DNA from: JBEVOS01 sp964563395
GTDB lineage: Bacteria; Pseudomonadota; Alphaproteobacteria; Caulobacterales; Aquidulcibacteraceae
Reading direction: 5' to 3'
NCBI GenBank assembly: GCA_964563395.1
Contig: CAZLWK010000006.1
Span: forward strand, 1 to 64,000
DNA length: 64,000 nt
Positions 15,992 to 24,040 of the stretch are shown one piece after another; positions within the stretch are counted from its first letter, which is position 1; the number at the start of each line of letters is the position of its first letter. The notes under the pieces are model-generated. The model was not told the DNA's origin, searched no databases, and saw nothing but the letters and a program-made list of their open reading frames with translations. A program made the translations under genes and the position numbers.

Positions 15992-17498
15992 GCGCGGACG
16001 CTTGATCCAGGTCTCGGGCGACGCGAAAGCCGATCGACGCATCCCGCAAGGCGGGCGCGGCGCGGCGGCGATTGGCCGAGCGCAGCGCGTCCACGCGGTC
16101 CGCATAGCCCCCGCCGCGATAGGCCCGCTGCGCGCATGCGCCGCCCACCGCCGAGCCATCCGTCGGCGCGCCGGCGTAGGATGGCGCGTAGCAATCCTCG
16201 ACCCATTCCCAGACATTGCCATGCATGTCGTAGAGGCCGAACGCATTGGCGCTGTAGGCGCCGACCGCGTCGGTCTTGGTCACGCCGAACGCCGCCTGCC
16301 CGCGCGCCAGCGTATCGCCCATCGCGTAGCGCGTGCTTGAGCCGGCCCGCGCCGCATATTCCCATTCCGCCTCGGTGAGCAGGCGATACTTGCCCGATCC
16401 CGTCTGACGATTGAGCCATTGCACATAGGCCTGCGCGTCTGTCCAAGACACACCGACGACGGGGCGGCGCCCACGGCCCCAGCCGCGATCCGGCGGCGAA
16501 TAGCCCCCGCACCCGCCGCCGGCCAAGCAGGCGTCCCATTCCTGGAATGTGATCTCATAGACGCTGGCGGCGAAGGGGCGGATCGTCACCGCGCGCAGCG
16601 GGCCTTCCGTCGCGAAGCGGCCGCGTTCCGTGGCCGGCGATCCCATCTGAAAGCCGCCGCCCGGCACGACCACGAGCTCGGGGCAAGACGGACAATCCTT
16701 GATCGTTTGGCCCGGCGAGAAGGCTGGCGCCGCCGCCGCGGGCGCCGGCGTTTCAGGCGCCGCCGCTTGCGCGGGCGCTGGCGCGGACACGGGCGGCGGC
16801 TCCTCCACGGCGGCGGCGGCCAAGCCATCCGCGGAGCGCGCGAAGAAATCCTGGCTGTCGATGAAACGGAGCAAGGGCGGCCCGCCGAACACAGTCGCCA
16901 CCGCAAGGACGGCGATCACGGCCATGGACGCCGCCGTGCGCCCGACCAAGCGCCGGAACCGCTGCTTGCGGGAGATGATGGCGAAGGTGGCGACGCGCTG
17001 ATCGATGTTTTCCAGCGGCTGACGACCGCGCGACTGGAAGGCGGCCTGCGGGCTGTTGCGCGCCATGGAGCGAAACTCGCCCGACACCAGCGCCGCGCCG
17101 GGCGGCGCGAGCGATTGGAGGCGCGCGGCGACATTCACGCCATGACCGAGGAGATCGTTGGTGATGGTGACGACGACATCGCCGACATGGGCGCCGACGC
17201 GGATCGGCGGCTCGCCCTTCGGCTTGTTGTCGAGCAATTCGTTGATGGCGCTCAGCGCCGATCCAGCCGAGGCGAATTCCAGCATGAAGCCGTCGCCGGC
17301 GGTATTGAAGATGCGGCCCTCGTGCCGCGTGGCGACGGCGTCGATGCGCGCGCGCAGCGCCTCGATGTTGCGGGCGGCGCGCTTCTGATCGCGCTCGGAC
17401 ATGCTGGAGAATCCCGCAACGTCAATCGAGACGATGGAGGCCAGACGCACCGTCCGCTCGCCTTCCGGCCTGCTCTCTTCTTCGTCTGGCCCGTTCAT
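15987..17498 (-). CDS. Transmembrane class III nucleotidyl cyclase with C-terminal FGE/SUMF1-like domain
   Basis: A 503-aa protein. Residues 15-175 are a class III cyclase homology domain with metal Asp26 (SIDVAGFS) and Asp69 (AGDGF), plus the transition-state pair Asn122 and Arg126 (NVAAR). The base-selecting position usually held by Lys reads Asn65 (FNTAGD), so ATP versus GTP use is open. One transmembrane helix (about 189-206) is followed by a Pro/Ala linker and a formylglycine-generating-enzyme-like domain (about 275-500; GGFQMGS, LLTEAEWEYAARAG, HGNVWEWV, FRVAR). That domain lies outside the membrane and may act as a sensor. The gene is divergent from the Crp gene. The ATG at 17498 is chosen because the longer frame lacks conservation. 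Confidence 0.88.
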   Translation of the reverse strand: MNGPDEEESRPEGERTVRLASIVSIDVAGFSSMSERDQKRAARNIEALRARIDAVATRHEGRIFNTAGDGFMLEFASAGSALSAINELLDNKPKGEPPIRVGAHVGDVVVTITNDLLGHGVNVAARLQSLAPPGAALVSGEFRSMARNSPQAAFQSRGRQPLENIDQRVATFAIISRKQRFRRLVGRTAASMAVIAVLAVATVFGGPPLLRFIDSQDFFARSADGLAAAAVEEPPPVSAPAPAQAAAPETPAPAAAAPAFSPGQTIKDCPSCPELVVVPGGGFQMGSPATERGRFATEGPLRAVTIRPFAASVYEITFQEWDACLAGGGCGGYSPPDRGWGRGRRPVVGVSWTDAQAYVQWLNRQTGSGKYRLLTEAEWEYAARAGSSTRYAMGDTLARGQAAFGVTKTDAVGAYSANAFGLYDMHGNVWEWVEDCYAPSYAGAPTDGSAVGGACAQRAYRGGGYADRVDALRSANRRRAAPALRDASIGFRVARDLDQASAQ

Positions 17499-17554
17499 GT
17501 CAGGTCCCCAAGCAACCCCGTTGGCGATGTAGCAGAAACACGCACCGCCGCCAT

Positions 17555-17600
17555 GTGCGGGGCATTTTTCAACGCCCAATTCTTGACGGGCGCCCCGCAC
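17555..17600. promoter_or_regulatory. Nested inverted repeats between cyclase and Crp genes
   Basis: The outer arms GTGCGGGG (17555-17562) and CCCCGCAC (17593-17600) are perfectly complementary. The inner arms CGCCC (17573-17577) and GGGCG (17588-17592) enclose the loop. The structure lies 20 bases before the crp ATG and overlaps a TTGACG hexamer (17583-17588). It could be an operator for the divergent pair or a leader hairpin of the crp message. Confidence 0.4.
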
Positions 17601-17619
17601 GCGCACTTGAGTGCGGAAC

Positions 17620-18306
17620 ATGAGCAAAATGCAATCCTTGGCGGCCAATGCTTTGGCCCAAAGCCCGCTTTTTGCCGCCCTGACGCAGGCGGGACGGGAA
17701 TCGCTCGCGGCGCGGGGCCTGGAGACCAAGCTCGCGCCCGGCGAACGCCTCTTCAACAAGGGCGATAAGGGCGATGCGCTCTACGTGCTGCTGGAGGGGG
17801 AGATCGAGATTGGCGTAACCACGCGGGAGGGCAAGCAGGTGCGCTTCGCGGCGCTCGGCGCGGGGGCCGTGGTCGGCGAATTGGCCACCATCGACGGCGG
17901 GGCGCGTTCGGCCGACGCCACCGCCCTGCGCCGCTCCCGGCTGCTGCGGCTCAATCGCGACGCGGTCGTGGAGATCCTGCAGGCGGAGCCGCCCGCGCTG
18001 ATGGCGTTGGCGGCGGAGCTGGCGGGGCGCTTGCGCAAGGCGGACATGGCGATTGAGACGGCGGTGCTCTCCGATCTCGGCGCCAAACTCGCCAAGCACT
18101 TGCTTGAGGAAAGCGGTCGCGGCGCGCGCCTCGTTCAATTGACGCAAGTCGAGATGGCGCGGCGCATTGGCGTCTCCCGCGAAAAGCTCAATCGCAAGCT
18201 CGCCGCATGGCGGGAGGAAGGCATCGTCGATGTGACGCGCGCGGGGCTGCGCGTGCTGGCGCCCGCGGCGCTCGATCAGATGGCCGAACGCGGCGGCGCG
18301 AACTGA
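17620..18306 (+). CDS. Crp/Fnr family transcriptional regulator
   Basis: A 228-aa regulator. Residues 15-125 form the cyclic-nucleotide-binding barrel with an intact phosphate cassette (VVGELATIDGGARSADA), including Glu, Arg and Ser, so it should bind cAMP or cGMP rather than an iron-sulfur cluster. No Fnr-type cysteines are present. After the dimer helix, an HTH at about 170-200 (LTQVEMARRIGVSREKLNRKL) provides DNA binding. The start at 17620 (MSKMQSLAANALAQ) is preferred to the in-frame ATG at 17611. It is divergent from the cyclase gene, and CRP-type boxes occur at 15976 and 18791, so it is the probable receptor of this module. Confidence 0.9.
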   Translation: MSKMQSLAANALAQSPLFAALTQAGRESLAARGLETKLAPGERLFNKGDKGDALYVLLEGEIEIGVTTREGKQVRFAALGAGAVVGELATIDGGARSADATALRRSRLLRLNRDAVVEILQAEPPALMALAAELAGRLRKADMAIETAVLSDLGAKLAKHLLEESGRGARLVQLTQVEMARRIGVSREKLNRKLAAWREEGIVDVTRAGLRVLAPAALDQMAERGGAN

Positions 18307-18369
18307 TTTACCTCCGACGTAATAGCGGCGGCGCGCGAAGACGGCTTCATGGCGGGCCAGGAGAAAGCC

Positions 18370-18795
18370 ATGTCGTCACGCATGCATAAACTTTGGCTTC
18401 GGATCGCGGCGGTGCTGGTCGGCGGCTTTGGGCCGGTGTTTTCGCTCGGGGCGATTCCCGCGACGATCGAGCCCGCGCGCTTCTCGCTCGATGTGTTGAG
18501 CTGGCCGCTCGATGGCGCGACGACCTACGCCTCCGCCGATACCCGTTTTCTATCGGCGCTGACGGGCGGCTTCTTGCTGGGCTGGGGCGTGCTGATTTGG
18601 CGGCTCGCGGGCGAGGCTTATGACGCCGCGCCCGAAGCCATCCGCAAAAGCGTGGTCACCGGCTTCCTCGCCTGGTTCCTGCTCGACAGCGCCGGCTCGA
18701 TCGCCTCCGGCAACACATCGAATGCGGGCTTCAACGTGCTGGTTCTGCTGATCCTTGTCGGCCCGCTTTGGCGTCCGGCGCGCGGCGGCGTGTGA
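18370..18795 (+). CDS. Conserved hypothetical four-helix membrane protein
   Basis: A 141-aa integral membrane protein with about four hydrophobic segments (residues 7-27, 59-80, 93-112, 117-135). I do not recognise a named family. The region before the ATG holds CCAGGAGAAA, a good ribosome site, which favours 18370 over the ATG at 18349. It follows the Crp gene after 63 bases. Its stop codon lies within a CRP-like box that precedes the next small gene. Confidence 0.75.
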   Translation: MSSRMHKLWLRIAAVLVGGFGPVFSLGAIPATIEPARFSLDVLSWPLDGATTYASADTRFLSALTGGFLLGWGVLIWRLAGEAYDAAPEAIRKSVVTGFLAWFLLDSAGSIASGNTSNAGFNVLVLLILVGPLWRPARGGV

Positions 18796-18806
18796 CGCAC
18801 GTCACC
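18791..18806. promoter_or_regulatory. CRP-like box upstream of the small secreted protein gene
   Basis: TGTGA-CGCACG-TCACC matches TGTGA-N6-TCACA at 9 of 10 fixed positions. It is centred about 56 bases before the ATG at 18855, a position where Crp commonly activates. It is the second such box within 3 kb of the crp gene. Confidence 0.55.
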
Positions 18807-18854
18807 GTCATCGCGGCGGCGCCCTGCGATCGTGTGGGCGTTGGAGGACAGCAC

Positions 18855-19028
18855 ATGAAAGCGATCGCCGCACTCGCCGCCGCATTCTGCCTATTCGCGG
18901 CGCCGGCCCATGCACAGAGCACGCAAACCACGACGTCGTCGCTGTGCGTCCTTTCGGGCGCGACAGGCTCTTCGCTGCTTCTTGGCGTTGTTACATTGCC
19001 GCAGGCCTGCCGGCCGGTGCGGCGCTAG
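18855..19028 (+). CDS. Small secreted protein, 57 aa
   Basis: An unrecognised small exported protein. A GGAGGA ribosome site precedes the ATG. Residues 1-20 are a textbook signal peptide ending PAHA, leaving about 37 mature residues. These are rich in Ser/Thr and include two cysteines (SSLCVLSG and PQACRP) that could form a disulfide. The mature part also has a short hydrophobic stretch (SSLLLGVVTL). The CRP-like box upstream suggests cyclic-nucleotide-controlled expression. The stop overlaps the stop of the convergent epoxide hydrolase gene (CTAG). Confidence 0.6.
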   Translation: MKAIAALAAAFCLFAAPAHAQSTQTTTSSLCVLSGATGSSLLLGVVTLPQACRPVRR

Positions 19029-20005
19029 ACGACGCGGCCCTTGAGGCTTTGCAGCCAAGGCAGGAGCGCGGCGTTGACCTCGACGGGGCGCTCCTGCTGC
19101 GTCCAATGTCCGCAGCCGGGCAAGACGTGGGCGTCCTCAAGATTTGGAACCGCCGCGCGCATCACCGCAACGGGATCATCCATCACGCCGAACATGTTGT
19201 AGGCGGGATCCTTGTCGCCAGCGATGAACAGCGCCGGCTGATGGATTTTGCGATCCTTAAACGCCTGCAGGAATTCCCAATCGCGCGTGTGATTGCGGTA
19301 GCGGCTGAGCGGCCCGAAAAAGCCCGATTGCTTGAACTCGTTTTCATAATAGTCGAGATCGGCTTCGCTCAGCCACGGCATCTCGCCCGGCGGTCCCAGC
19401 ACGTCAAGCAACGCATCGGACGCCGTCGCCCGGCGTGGCCAGGAATCGGGCCTCGCCTCGCCCGATATGGCGAACAAGAACGCGCGCAGGAAAGCGCGCG
19501 GGTTCGCGTCGAACACCGCTTCCGCCCGGCCGACATCGCGAAAATAGGATTGGTAGAAAAAGCGGTTCTTTGAATCGAACATCTCCTTGATGAAGACGTC
19601 GAAGGAGGCCGCCGGCACGCCCGCGAAGATCACCGACATCGCGCACACCGCCGCGATCCGATCGGGACGCGTGAGCGCGGTGTTCCACACCATCGGCGCG
19701 CCCCAATCGTGGCCGATGAGGATTACGGGCGCTTCGGGCTGAAGGACGTCAGCCACGCCGATGATGTCGCCGATCATGCGCTGCATGGCGTAATCCTCGA
19801 CGCGCTTTGGCTTATCCGAGCCGCCATAGCCGCGCACATCGATGGCGCAAACCTTGAAGCCCGCCGCCGCCACGGGCCCGATCTGGTGGCGCCAGGAATA
19901 CCAGCTTTCCGGAAAGCCATGGACCATGATCACCAGCGGCCCCTGCCCCGCGATCTTGGCGCGCAAGCGGACCTCACCCGCGTCGATGGTCTGGAACTCG
20001 CTCAT
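19025..20005 (-). CDS. Epoxide hydrolase-like alpha/beta hydrolase
   Basis: A 326-aa alpha/beta hydrolase of the epoxide hydrolase/haloalkane dehalogenase group. It has the oxyanion motif HGFPES (29-34), nucleophile Asp100 in GHDWGA, and the catalytic His in GCGHW near the C terminus. The Asp nucleophile and HGFPES favour epoxide hydrolysis. No signal peptide is present. It starts 3 bases before the end of the PhyH dioxygenase gene on the same strand, so the two are likely cotranscribed (dioxygenase first). The substrate is probably hydrophobic. Confidence 0.87.
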   Translation of the reverse strand: MSEFQTIDAGEVRLRAKIAGQGPLVIMVHGFPESWYSWRHQIGPVAAAGFKVCAIDVRGYGGSDKPKRVEDYAMQRMIGDIIGVADVLQPEAPVILIGHDWGAPMVWNTALTRPDRIAAVCAMSVIFAGVPAASFDVFIKEMFDSKNRFFYQSYFRDVGRAEAVFDANPRAFLRAFLFAISGEARPDSWPRRATASDALLDVLGPPGEMPWLSEADLDYYENEFKQSGFFGPLSRYRNHTRDWEFLQAFKDRKIHQPALFIAGDKDPAYNMFGVMDDPVAVMRAAVPNLEDAHVLPGCGHWTQQERPVEVNAALLPWLQSLKGRVV

Positions 20006-20007
20006 GC

Positions 20008-20814
20008 TCAGCCTCGCAATTGCAGGAAGGCGGGATCGCGAAACCGATCGCCGGGCTTCATGCGCTCATGAAATCCGGGCGCCACGGGACCGGCGCGGCC
20101 GTCGCGCGCGGCGTAGAATGCGTCTTCGCCGAAGAAGCGCAGCGTTAAGGTGCGTCGCCGCTTGCCGGCATGGGTGGGCGCGCCGCCATGCATCGTGTTC
20201 ATATGGAAGAGGACAAGATCGCCGGGCTCCACCGGCCATGACAGAATATCCCATTCATCACGCGCCGCCTCGATATCCGGCAGCTTGGGCAGAGTTGAAT
20301 GCGGATGCAGCGGGGCGGTGTCGTCGCCCAATTCGAACCGCGATCCATTATAGAGCGGTCCGCGATGCGAGCCGCGAATGAATTCCAGCGAATCTTCCTT
20401 GGCGACAGGATCGAACGTGATCCAAGCGACCGCCGCGTCCGCGCCCTCGATGGCGAGGTAGGAGGCATCCTGATGCCATGGCGTGCGCCGCGCCTCGCCG
20501 CCTTCCTTCAAGAAAACCTGCTCATACATGAACCAGACCGGCGCGCGTCCCCACAAATTCGCGAGCAAGCCGGGGATCGGCGATGCGCGCAGCATCGCGC
20601 CATAGGCTTCAAGACAGCGCGGATTGTAGAGGTCTTGATAGAAGGTCGCGTCCGTCTCCTGCGCGAATTTCAAGGCGCCCGGGCCGGGATTGGCGAGGCT
20701 CCATTCATAGGCCGCGCGCGCGGCGCCGAGCGACTCGGCGTCGAAGAAGCCCGGCAGGTGAATGACGCCGTCGCGCTCATAATCCTGGCGCAGGGACGTC
20801 CAATCATGGCTCAT
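20008..20814 (-). CDS. Phytanoyl-CoA dioxygenase (PhyH) family protein
   Basis: A 268-aa Fe(II)/2-oxoglutarate-dependent oxygenase. The iron triad is visible as H114-x-D116 (TPWHQDAS) and H209 (NTMHGG), with the 2-oxoglutarate-binding Arg in RRRTLTLRFF. The family hydroxylates phytanoyl-CoA and many other compounds, so the substrate is not fixed. The start at 20814 gives MSHDW directly before the conserved DYERDGVIHLPGFF block. It is divergent from a crotonase gene and upstream of the epoxide hydrolase gene, which suggests oxidative breakdown of a lipid-like substrate. Confidence 0.87.
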   Translation of the reverse strand: MSHDWTSLRQDYERDGVIHLPGFFDAESLGAARAAYEWSLANPGPGALKFAQETDATFYQDLYNPRCLEAYGAMLRASPIPGLLANLWGRAPVWFMYEQVFLKEGGEARRTPWHQDASYLAIEGADAAVAWITFDPVAKEDSLEFIRGSHRGPLYNGSRFELGDDTAPLHPHSTLPKLPDIEAARDEWDILSWPVEPGDLVLFHMNTMHGGAPTHAGKRRRTLTLRFFGEDAFYAARDGRAGPVAPGFHERMKPGDRFRDPAFLQLRG

Positions 20815-20884
20815 CGCACGCTCTCCCCTTACGGAAACGGTCTTCGCGCCGCTGAACGCAGACTCCGTCAAGCGCGCCGCGATT

Positions 20885-20909
20885 TCAAGAACACGTTCTG
20901 AATTCTTGA
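20885..20909. promoter_or_regulatory. Inverted repeat in the PhyH/crotonase divergent region
   Basis: The arms TCAAGAA (20885-20891) and TTCTTGA (20903-20909) are separated by 11 bases. The right arm overlaps a TTGACG hexamer (20906-20911) that could be the -35 of the crotonase gene starting at 20958. It is a candidate operator for a lipid-responsive repressor. Confidence 0.35.
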
Positions 20910-20957
20910 CGGCGCGCGCGGTCCTGCCAGCATGCGGGCAAAGAAAAGGAGACGGCC

Positions 20958-21776
20958 ATGGCGACATTGGGCGAGCGCGTGCGCGATTTCAAACTGGTCA
21001 CCTATGCGTGCGCGGATTACGTCGCGACCGTCACGCTCAACCGGCCCGAGCGGCGCAACGCGCTGAATTATCAAGCCTATGACGAATTGGAATCCTGCCT
21101 GCGCTGGGCCAGCGCCGATCCCGATGCGCGTTGCGTGATCCTCACCGGCGCGGACCCCGCCTTCTGCTCTGGCGACGACGTGCTGGAGATCATGGCGGGG
21201 CCAAAGGCGGTGTCGCGCACGCCGAGCCAAGCAATCGTACGCCATCACATCACGCCGGCGGCGCTCGCCGCGCTTGAATGCGAAAAGCCGATGATTGCGG
21301 CGATCAATGGCGCGGCGGTCGGCTGGGGCATGGAGCTGGCGCTTTACGCCGATATCCGCATCGCGTCGGAGCAGGCGAAGTTCGCCGAACTTTTCATCAA
21401 GCGCGGCCTAGTGTGCGATGTGGGCGGCTTCTACCGCCTCCCGGCCATTGTCGGGCCGGCCAAGGCGGCGGAACTTCTCTTCACTGGCGACGTGATCGAC
21501 GCGCGCGAAGCTGAACGCATTGGGCTTGTGCGCAATGTCGTGGCGCATGGCGACTTGATGCGCGAGGCGCACGCGCTCGCCGCGCGGATCGCCGCCAATC
21601 CGCCGCTCGCGCTGCGCTACATGAAGGATGGCCTCCGCCGCACCGCCTATGGCGATCCGCGCGAAATCGGCGCCTGGGCGATACAGACGATTCGCCGCCT
21701 CATGGAGACGGAGGATCACAAGGAGGGCGTGGCGAGTTTCCTGGAAAAGCGCGCGCCGCGCTTCACCGGGCGCTGA
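20958..21776 (+). CDS. Enoyl-CoA hydratase/isomerase family protein
   Basis: A 272-aa crotonase. AAAGGAGA precedes the ATG. The acyl-CoA-binding and oxyanion segments are present (CSGDDVLEI; NGAAVGWGMELAL). The first catalytic Glu is kept (GMELAL), but the second hydratase Glu position is replaced by the isomerase-type Asp (GLVCDVGGFYRLP), as in dienoyl-CoA isomerases. The reaction may therefore be isomerisation or a lyase step rather than hydration. Its end overlaps the end of the convergent Mur ligase gene by 14 bases. Confidence 0.85.
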   Translation: MATLGERVRDFKLVTYACADYVATVTLNRPERRNALNYQAYDELESCLRWASADPDARCVILTGADPAFCSGDDVLEIMAGPKAVSRTPSQAIVRHHITPAALAALECEKPMIAAINGAAVGWGMELALYADIRIASEQAKFAELFIKRGLVCDVGGFYRLPAIVGPAKAAELLFTGDVIDAREAERIGLVRNVVAHGDLMREAHALAARIAANPPLALRYMKDGLRRTAYGDPREIGAWAIQTIRRLMETEDHKEGVASFLEKRAPRFTGR

Positions 21777-23163
21777 TCTTCGCCAAAAGCTCTTCGGCGA
21801 AAACGGAGAGCGTATCGTCTCGCGCGCCCATCACCACAATGCGGTCTCCCGCGCGCGCTTCCCCGAGGATCGCCTCGCCGCACGCGGCGCGATCGGGAAG
21901 CGCCTGCGCAATTCGTCCGGCCGCGCGCACGCCGGCCACGATATCTGCGCTTGAAACGCTGCGATCGACCGTGCCGCCGAAATAAACCGGCTCGGGCATG
22001 TAGAGCCGATCCTCCGCGCCCATTTCGCGCGCGAACGTTTGGATGAATTGGCCGCGCATGAGCTTGAGCGGGCCAAAGCCGTGCGGCTGGAACATCAAGA
22101 GCAAGCGGCCTTCAAAAGCGCGCAAGGTCCGCAGCGTCGCGGTGATCTTATCGGGATTGTGGGCGAAATCGTCGATCACGACGATTCCGTTCGACGCGCC
22201 GACAAGATCGAGCCTGCGCTTGACGCCGGCGAACGCGCCGAGCGCGGCGCATCCCTCCTCCAGCGAAACGCCGACCGCGCGCGCCGCGGCCAAGGCGGCG
22301 AGCGCGTTGGCGACATTGTGCGCGCCGGGTATTTTCAGATCGAGCCGCGCGGCCGCGCCATTCGCCTCCACAATGCAAGATACGCCGTCCGCCCGCAAAG
22401 TGAGCGGGCCGGCGCGCACATCCGCGTGCGGCGCGGTAAGTGAGAATGTCACGACCTTTTCGCGCGGGAGCGCCGCCGCGATCGCGGCTGTTTCATCATT
22501 GTCCACATTGATCACGGCCGTTTCGGCCTTCGCCGCGAACGCGCTAAACAAGCCGCGCAATTCGTCCATGCTTTTGTGATCGAGCGCGATATTGTTCAAT
22601 ATGGCGATGCGCGGGCGATATTTGGCGATGGAGCCGTCGCTCTCATCCACCTCGCTGACGAAGTCCGCCCCGCGCCCCACCAGCGCGCTTGCGAACAGTG
22701 CATCGTCGCGCACGAAATTCTTCATCACCGCGCCGTTCATCACGGTGGGATCGCGTCCCGCGCGATGCAGAATCCAGGCGATCATGGCGGTGGTGGTGGA
22801 TTTTCCGCTCGTGCCGCCCACGGCGATGGGCGTTCGCGCTTCATTGAACAGCGCCGCCAGAAGATCGGCGCGTGTCATAACAGTCGCGCCGAGCCGCCGC
22901 GCGGCCACCAGATCCGGCACGGTCTCTTCGATCGCGGCGGAGACGATCAGAATTTGATCGGCGGAGACGAGCCCGCTGCCGTCCTGCGGATAAAGGCGAA
23001 CGCCCGCCGCCTCCAGGAAAGAGAATTTCTGCGCCAGGCGGCCCTGATCCAGCGATCGATCCGAACCCGCAACGACGGCGCCTCGGCCCCGCAAAATCAA
23101 GGCGAGCGGCAGCATGCCGCTGCCGCCCACGCCGCAAAAGAAATAGGGCCTCGCTGCATCCAT
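21763..23163 (-). CDS. Mur ligase family protein, Mpl/MurC-like
   Basis: A 466-aa ATP-dependent amide ligase. The N-terminal Rossmann motif is CGVGGSGM (10-17), the P-loop GGTSGKSTTT lies near residue 113, and the C-terminal Mur ligase domain contains DDFAHNPDKI and QPHGFGP. The main cell-division murC is usually in the mra cluster, and this gene stands alone. It is divergent from an LD-carboxypeptidase gene, so a recycling enzyme that joins a peptide to UDP-MurNAc (Mpl role) is the better reading. The start is 46 bases from the divergent ATG. Confidence 0.83.
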   Translation of the reverse strand: MDAARPYFFCGVGGSGMLPLALILRGRGAVVAGSDRSLDQGRLAQKFSFLEAAGVRLYPQDGSGLVSADQILIVSAAIEETVPDLVAARRLGATVMTRADLLAALFNEARTPIAVGGTSGKSTTTAMIAWILHRAGRDPTVMNGAVMKNFVRDDALFASALVGRGADFVSEVDESDGSIAKYRPRIAILNNIALDHKSMDELRGLFSAFAAKAETAVINVDNDETAAIAAALPREKVVTFSLTAPHADVRAGPLTLRADGVSCIVEANGAAARLDLKIPGAHNVANALAALAAARAVGVSLEEGCAALGAFAGVKRRLDLVGASNGIVVIDDFAHNPDKITATLRTLRAFEGRLLLMFQPHGFGPLKLMRGQFIQTFAREMGAEDRLYMPEPVYFGGTVDRSVSSADIVAGVRAAGRIAQALPDRAACGEAILGEARAGDRIVVMGARDDTLSVFAEELLAKISAR

Positions 23164-23209
23164 CGGCGCACGTTATGTGTGCCCGTATAGGCTGACAACA
23201 GGGACGCCC

Positions 23210-24040
23210 ATGCGGATCGGATTAGTCGCGCCCGGCGTGCGGATCGATGCGGACATCGCCGCGCGCGTCACCGCCATCGCGGCGGCGTTCGACCCGGCGA
23301 TCGAGCTTTACATTCATCCGCAATGCTTCTTGAGCCACGGCCATTTCGCTGGCGACGACGAGGCGCGCGCCGCCGCTTTTTTGGAGATCGCCAACGATCC
23401 GGCCTATGGCGCGCTCTGGTTCGCGCGCGGCGGCTACGGCTCGTGCCGCCTCGTTGAGGCGATCGTGCCAAAGCTCGCCGACGCCGCGCGCGGCAAAATC
23501 TATATGGGCTATTCCGACGCGGGCAGCCTTTTGGGCGCCCTTTATCGACGCGGCTTCCCGCGCATCGCGCATGGGCCGATGCCGGTCGATGTCATCCGCG
23601 AGGATGGCGGCGGCGACGCCGTGCGGCGCGGCCTCGCCTTTCTCGTCCAGCGCGCGCGCGATGCGATCGAACCGAGCGTGCTTACCGAAACGCATCCCGC
23701 GATCGCCTATAATCTGTCCATCCTCAGTCACGCCGTCGGCACGCCTTGGCAGCCGGACATGACCGGCCACGTCTTGATGCTGGAAGAGATCGGCGAGCAC
23801 CTCTATCGGATCGACCGCATGTTTTGCCAAATCCTGTCAAATGCCGGCGTGAAACGCATCGCGGGCGTCAAGCTCGGCCGGTGCTCCAACATTCCGGAAA
23901 ACGTGATCCCGTTTGAACGCACGGAGGAAGAGATCGCGCGGGATTGGTGCGCCCGCGCGAGCATTCCTTATCTTGGGCGCGCCGATATTGGCCACGACAG
24001 CGCCAATCGCGTCGTTCCGTTCGGCCGCGGCTGGTTCTAG
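23210..24040 (+). CDS. LD-carboxypeptidase (muropeptide recycling, peptidase S66)
   Basis: A 276-aa S66 serine peptidase that removes the terminal D-Ala from murein tetrapeptides in the cytoplasm. It has the VAPGVRID N-terminal strand, RGGYGSCRL, nucleophile Ser102 in MGYSDAGS, a late Glu region (LEEIGEHLYRIDRMF) and the C-terminal His in IGHDSAN. The ATG at 23210 begins at the conserved MRIGLVAP; a GTG-type extension to 23177 is not conserved. Divergence from the Mur ligase gene suggests shared control of recycling. The stop overlaps the crotonase stop (CTAG). Confidence 0.88.
   Translation: MRIGLVAPGVRIDADIAARVTAIAAAFDPAIELYIHPQCFLSHGHFAGDDEARAAAFLEIANDPAYGALWFARGGYGSCRLVEAIVPKLADAARGKIYMGYSDAGSLLGALYRRGFPRIAHGPMPVDVIREDGGGDAVRRGLAFLVQRARDAIEPSVLTETHPAIAYNLSILSHAVGTPWQPDMTGHVLMLEEIGEHLYRIDRMFCQILSNAGVKRIAGVKLGRCSNIPENVIPFERTEEEIARDWCARASIPYLGRADIGHDSANRVVPFGRGWF

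Noticed and set aside
15987..16700. True formylglycine-generating (sulfatase-activating) enzyme
   Set aside because: The domain has the general fold motifs but not the specific copper-binding cysteine arrangement I would expect, and no sulfatase gene is nearby.
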